Assembly (NCBI GenBank): GCA_018668195.1
Contig: JABITU010000106.1
Coordinates: forward strand, 1-9,523
Source of the DNA: Tateyamaria sp.
GTDB taxonomy: Bacteria > Pseudomonadota > Alphaproteobacteria > Rhodobacterales > Rhodobacteraceae
Reading direction: 5' to 3'
DNA length: 9,523 nucleotides
This document shows, piece by piece, positions 7,275 through 9,523 of the stretch (positions are counted from its first letter, which is position 1; every line of letters starts with the position of its first letter). The notes beneath the pieces are model-generated. The model saw only the letters and a list, made by a program, of their open reading frames with translations. It was not told where the DNA came from and searched no databases. The translations under genes and the position numbers were made by a program.

Positions 7275-8014
7275 ACTATGATTGGACACCTTTGCGCAAA
7301 GCATTGGCCACCAGTCGGGCGCAGCGGGTTTCTGTCCCTTTGTGGTGGCGCGACGATGACGCAATCATTGCGACCCGGGCGCTTGACCATTTGACTGACC
7401 TGTCGCGGCGCACTGGCATACCGGTGCATCTGGCAATTATTCCCGCAAATGTAGATCCGGCTTTGCCGGACCTACTTGATCCTGACTATATGCTGCCAAT
7501 TGTCCATGGTTGGGCACATACTGACCACAGCAGGCCAGATGAGAAACAGAACGAATTTCTGACGGTTCGCGCGCACTCTGTACAAGAAACCCGCTTGGCA
7601 ATGGAAAAATTGACTGGCCTCTTTGGCCCTAGACTCAGGCGTATGTTCGTGCCGCCATGGAACCGCATTAACCCAGCGGTAACAGCGGCGCTGGCCGGAC
7701 AAGGATATCAGTGTTTGTCTACCTTTGGTGCGCGTCATGCGGCCAGCTTATCGGGCCTGAGTATCGTGAACACGCATGTTGATCCAATTTGGTGGAATGG
7801 AACGCGTGATTTGTTAGATCCGGATGCGTTGATTACCCGAGCCGCAGCACATATTGAAGCGCGAGCGCAAGGTCTGGCGGATGCCGACGAGCCCTTTGGC
7901 TTGTTGACCCACCACCTTGTGCACAGCCCTGCAATATGGGCTTTTGCAGAGGCGTTCCTGACTGAAATGCAAACTGGCGGGGCAAGCCGTTGGACGATGG
8001 AGAACAAGGTATGA
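7271..8014 (+). CDS. Polysaccharide-deacetylase-fold protein (NodB-like, CE4-related), cytoplasmic
   Basis: A 247-residue protein with the motifs of a metal-dependent de-N-acetylase of the polysaccharide deacetylase superfamily. Motif 1 is WWRDDDA (25-31), with the catalytic and metal aspartates among D28-D30. Motif 2 is HGWAHTDH (79-86), with H79 and H83 as metal ligands in HxxxH spacing. Motif 3, normally RxPxG, appears as FVPPWNRI (126-133). HVDPIWW (169-175) follows, and motif 5 is LLTHHLVHS (211-219). These features support an active metal site in a diverged subfamily. Unlike most peptidoglycan or chitin deacetylases it has no signal peptide or membrane anchor, so it would act in the cytoplasm, perhaps on a lipid-linked or nucleotide-linked N-acetyl sugar; that role is inference. 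The ATG overlaps the previous stop by four bases and is preceded by AGAGGG at 7261-7266. Confidence 0.82.
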   Translation: MNYDWTPLRKALATSRAQRVSVPLWWRDDDAIIATRALDHLTDLSRRTGIPVHLAIIPANVDPALPDLLDPDYMLPIVHGWAHTDHSRPDEKQNEFLTVRAHSVQETRLAMEKLTGLFGPRLRRMFVPPWNRINPAVTAALAGQGYQCLSTFGARHAASLSGLSIVNTHVDPIWWNGTRDLLDPDALITRAAAHIEARAQGLADADEPFGLLTHHLVHSPAIWAFAEAFLTEMQTGGASRWTMENKV

Positions 8015-8490
8015 GCCGACTTGAATCAATGCGACGTCGTTTGACCGCCCAGATCGATGGGATCAACTGGGCTGCTGATCAGATTTTGGGAATTAATGGC
8101 GATATTCTTGAGATGGGCTTGGGCAACGGGCGCAGCTATGACCACCTGCGCCAGCAGATCGGAGGTCGTCGGATTTGGGTCATTGACCGCGTCCTGAACC
8201 CGCATCCCAGCTGTGTACCGCCAGATCATGATTTCTTGCAAGGTGAAGCCGAAGATATGTTGAAACGTTTGGCTGACGGTCGCGTCAATATCGCCCTCGC
8301 GCATTATGATTTCGGTTTTGGTGTCAAAAAGTTGGATGTGGAAGAGGGTGCAAAGCTCAGCCCTGCCATCGCGGCCGTGATGGCACCGGGAGGACTGGTC
8401 CTGTCACAACAACCCCTTGTTGGGTTCACCCAGATCAACGGGCCCGAAACGATTGATCCGGAACGTTACTTGTTCTATCGCGCACCCTGA
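8011..8490 (+). CDS. Small class I SAM-dependent methyltransferase, last gene of the glycan operon
   Basis: A 159-residue Rossmann-fold methyltransferase. Motif I is ILEMGLGNGRSYDHL (32-46), with E34 and the glycine loop for S-adenosylmethionine; D59 at the end of strand 2 (VIDR) should bind the ribose; the stretch around NIALAHYDFGFG (93-104) corresponds to strand 4, and MAPGGLVLSQQP (124-135) to strand 5. It is short for a class I enzyme and resembles the compact proteobacterial family I know as Methyltransf_17; that family name is from memory. The frame is open upstream to a TTG at 7990, but the ATG at 8011 is preferred because it gives the operon's usual ATGA overlap and has GGAG at 7999-8002. 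Position at the end of a glycan operon suggests O-methylation of a sugar, possibly a cap, as inference. Confidence 0.82.
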   Translation: MSRLESMRRRLTAQIDGINWAADQILGINGDILEMGLGNGRSYDHLRQQIGGRRIWVIDRVLNPHPSCVPPDHDFLQGEAEDMLKRLADGRVNIALAHYDFGFGVKKLDVEEGAKLSPAIAAVMAPGGLVLSQQPLVGFTQINGPETIDPERYLFYRAP

Positions 8491-8608
8491 AAAATTTCGC
8501 ATTTCAAACCCAACCAACTTTAGCTGGTTGTCATTACAGCCTTTGTCATTTTACAGTTCTAATAATGTGACCGTGGCCATTACTGACCATGATATAGGGA
8601 GCTCTGAA
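8491..8608 (+). promoter_or_regulatory. Leader of the PA14 gene with two pairs of direct repeats
   Basis: This 118-base gap is AT-richer than its neighbours. It contains TTGTCATTACAG at 8528-8539 and TTGTCATTTTACAG at 8543-8556, a near-perfect tandem pair with a 15-base period, then TGACCGTG at 8568-8575 and TGACCATG at 8584-8591, a pair with a 16-base period. Such phased pairs are typical of regulator binding sites or promoter elements, and either TTGTCA could be a -35 box, but no well-spaced -10 is apparent. A six-base-pair hairpin at 8511-8530 (CAACCA with TGGTTG) precedes them and might end the operon weakly. The gap suggests that the PA14 gene has its own promoter. Confidence 0.35.
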
Positions 8609-9175
8609 ATGACATTTCTTAAAACAGCTTGCGCTGCGGTGATTACGACGTGCGTTGCAGTTACTGCTTTTGCTGCTCCTCTCAAATTGACGCCAGCTGA
8701 TCCGCAACCTAGTGGCTTGAAAGAAGGGCTTGCTGTCAATTATGCCTTTCCGCGTGATGTAAAGACGCTGAATCAGGCGAACCGGGCACTAAAGAAAAGC
8801 CAGCCGGGTAAACCGTTGTCTGGACTTGATTACTGGGATACAAACAACGGCGATGCAACGCTCACGTCGGATACGGCGCATAATGTAGTTGCGGAGATTT
8901 CAGGATATGTAAGATTTGATAATCCTGGCGTTTATTTAATCGATTTCCTGACAAATGATGGGCTTGATGTCTCGGTTGGCGGTCAACAAGTTGGCTATTT
9001 CAATGGACGACAAGCGTGCAAAGAAACCAACTCGGTTCGGGTCGAGGTTCCGCAAGGTGGCTGGTATAAGCTACAAGCCGTTTATTTCCAGCGTGCTGGT
9101 ACCGCTTGTCTGCACATGCGCATGGGGAAGCGTGCACCTGATTGGATGCCGAACTCTGCTTTTGGATACAAATAG
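8609..9175 (+). CDS. Secreted protein with a PA14-like domain
   Basis: A 188-residue exported protein. The frame is open upstream to 8417, inside the methyltransferase gene, but the ATG at 8609 is the true start: GGGAG lies seven bases upstream and it begins a clear Sec signal peptide, with K5, a hydrophobic core at 8-20 and an AFA-A/AA-P cleavage site near residues 22-23. Most of the mature part reads as one PA14 beta-sandwich: GLKEGLAVNYAF (36-47), a variable loop, ISGYVRFDNPGVYLIDFLTN (97-116), DGLDVSVGGQQVGYF (117-131), VRVEVPQGGWYKLQAVYFQR (143-162) and ACLHMRMG (166-173). The pattern of 'gaYlf.l.tndG..v.v.g..v' and 'l..GwY.l...yf...g.a.l.l' is the PA14 signature. C137 and C167 could form a disulfide. 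PA14 domains often bind carbohydrates, so a role with the glycan made next door is plausible but unproven. Confidence 0.83.
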   Translation: MTFLKTACAAVITTCVAVTAFAAPLKLTPADPQPSGLKEGLAVNYAFPRDVKTLNQANRALKKSQPGKPLSGLDYWDTNNGDATLTSDTAHNVVAEISGYVRFDNPGVYLIDFLTNDGLDVSVGGQQVGYFNGRQACKETNSVRVEVPQGGWYKLQAVYFQRAGTACLHMRMGKRAPDWMPNSAFGYK

Positions 9176-9398
9176 GTTCCTTGGGACTAAGCGCGAGTTG
9201 AATCAGAATTGAAGTCTGACGTCTGATCGTGGCTTCATTATTTTAATTAGGCTTGAGATGCCCGCTTTTCTGGGTAGATGGTCACGGGTTTTTGTAACGC
9301 CTAAGACATTGACGGCTCACGCTCAGATTGCACGTAACAAAGATCACCGATTATGGGAGAACGCATCTCATTTGATATTATACGTATTGGGCCGTGAA
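9176..9398. other. Intergenic DNA between the PA14 gene and the insertion sequence
   Basis: A 223-base AT-rich stretch. Apart from the terminator-like hairpin at 9210-9248 I see no gene, RNA or convincing regulatory element. An eight-base inverted repeat (TGAGATGC 9254-9261, GCATCTCA 9363-9370) spans about 100 bases and may be chance. Confidence 0.5.
9210..9248 (+). terminator. Possible intrinsic terminator of the PA14 gene
   Basis: TGAAGTC at 9210-9216 pairs with GGCTTCA at 9231-9237 (seven pairs, one G-U), with a 14-base loop, and is followed at once by the T-rich run TTATTTTAATT. It lies 35 bases after the stop codon. The stem is short and the loop long, so the call is tentative. Confidence 0.35.
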
Positions 9399-9523
9399 TG
9401 GGTAATCCCCCCTAAAATTAGCGGTGTTCAAAAGTAGAATTTTCTCGGCAAGATATCTGAGGAGATTTACGATGAAGAACGGACGATACAGCGACGCGCA
9501 GATCATGGGCATCTTGAAGCAGG
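9399..9523 (+). mobile_element. Left end of an IS3-family insertion sequence (truncated by window edge)
   Basis: The orfA start at 9472 identifies an IS3-family element, and the preceding 73 bases have the look of its left end: a TGGGTAATCCCCCC segment from about 9399, beginning with the TG dinucleotide usual at IS3 termini, then a short untranslated leader. The precise boundary and the target-site duplication cannot be confirmed because the right end is outside the window. Confidence 0.6.
9472..9523 (+). CDS. IS3-family transposase orfA, N-terminal fragment
   Basis: Seventeen codons are visible, MKNGRYSDAQIMGILKQ, matching the typical opening of IS3-family OrfA proteins of the IS407-like group (basic start, then 'Y/F-S/T-x-x-Q-I-x-x-I-L-K'), which is the first helix of the helix-turn-helix that binds the terminal repeats. 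GAGGAG at 9459-9464 lies seven bases upstream and is a strong Shine-Dalgarno site. The rest of orfA and the orfB integrase, normally made by -1 frameshifting, would lie to the right of the window. Whether the element is intact cannot be told. Confidence 0.82.
   Translation, partial: MKNGRYSDAQIMGILKQ

Noticed and set aside
7990..8010. TTG start seven codons before the methyltransferase ATG
   Set aside because: The ATG at 8011 has a better ribosome-binding site and the same ATGA overlap as the other junctions.
8511..8530. Hairpin CAACCA/TGGTTG after the methyltransferase as an operon terminator
   Set aside because: Only six pairs, half of them A-T, and no T-run directly after it; mentioned in the leader entry but not called as a terminator.
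8417..8608. Upstream extension of the PA14 gene reading frame
   Set aside because: It would overlap the methyltransferase end in another frame and bury the signal peptide at residue 65; the ATG at 8609 has GGGAG and starts a standard signal peptide.
9254..9370. Eight-base inverted repeat TGAGATGC ... GCATCTCA
   Set aside because: The arms are 101 bases apart, do not extend, and do not coincide with the likely IS end; probably chance.

Overview
The window looks like chromosomal DNA of an alphaproteobacterium, most likely a marine member of the Rhodobacterales (Roseobacter group). This placement is inferred from base composition, codon use and the resemblance of the proteins to roseobacter families; no rRNA or other marker gene is present to prove it.

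Layout: (1) Bases 1-1739, minus strand: the first 579 codons of a large MscS-type mechanosensitive channel that starts at a GTG at 1739 and runs off the left edge. (2) Bases 1740-2031: a 292-base divergent intergenic region with candidate promoters for both directions. (3) Bases 2032-8490, plus strand: seven tightly packed genes, every junction overlapping (4 bases at five junctions, 10 or 1 at the sixth). In order they encode a MurG-like GT-B glycosyltransferase, a WcaL/AmsK-like GT4 glycosyltransferase, a second GT4 glycosyltransferase, a histidine phosphatase, a second MurG-like GT-B glycosyltransferase, a polysaccharide-deacetylase-fold protein and a small SAM-dependent methyltransferase. 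(4) Bases 8609-9175, plus strand: a secreted protein with a PA14-like domain, preceded by a leader with paired direct repeats. (5) From about base 9399: the left end of an IS3-family insertion sequence with the first 17 codons of its orfA, cut by the right edge.

The seven-gene block reads as one translationally coupled operon for building and trimming a cell-surface or secreted glycan or glycolipid: four glycosyltransferases to assemble, a deacetylase-fold enzyme and a methyltransferase to modify, and a phosphatase of unknown substrate. All seven products appear cytoplasmic or peripheral. No flippase, ABC exporter, polymerase, initiating phosphoglycosyltransferase or sugar-nucleotide gene lies in the window, so export and precursor supply must be encoded elsewhere. 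The identity of the glycan cannot be read from the sequence. The operon is the best candidate here for an undescribed system; the PA14 protein may be an extracytoplasmic glycan-binding partner, but that is inference from position and fold only. No tRNA, rRNA or CRISPR array was seen.
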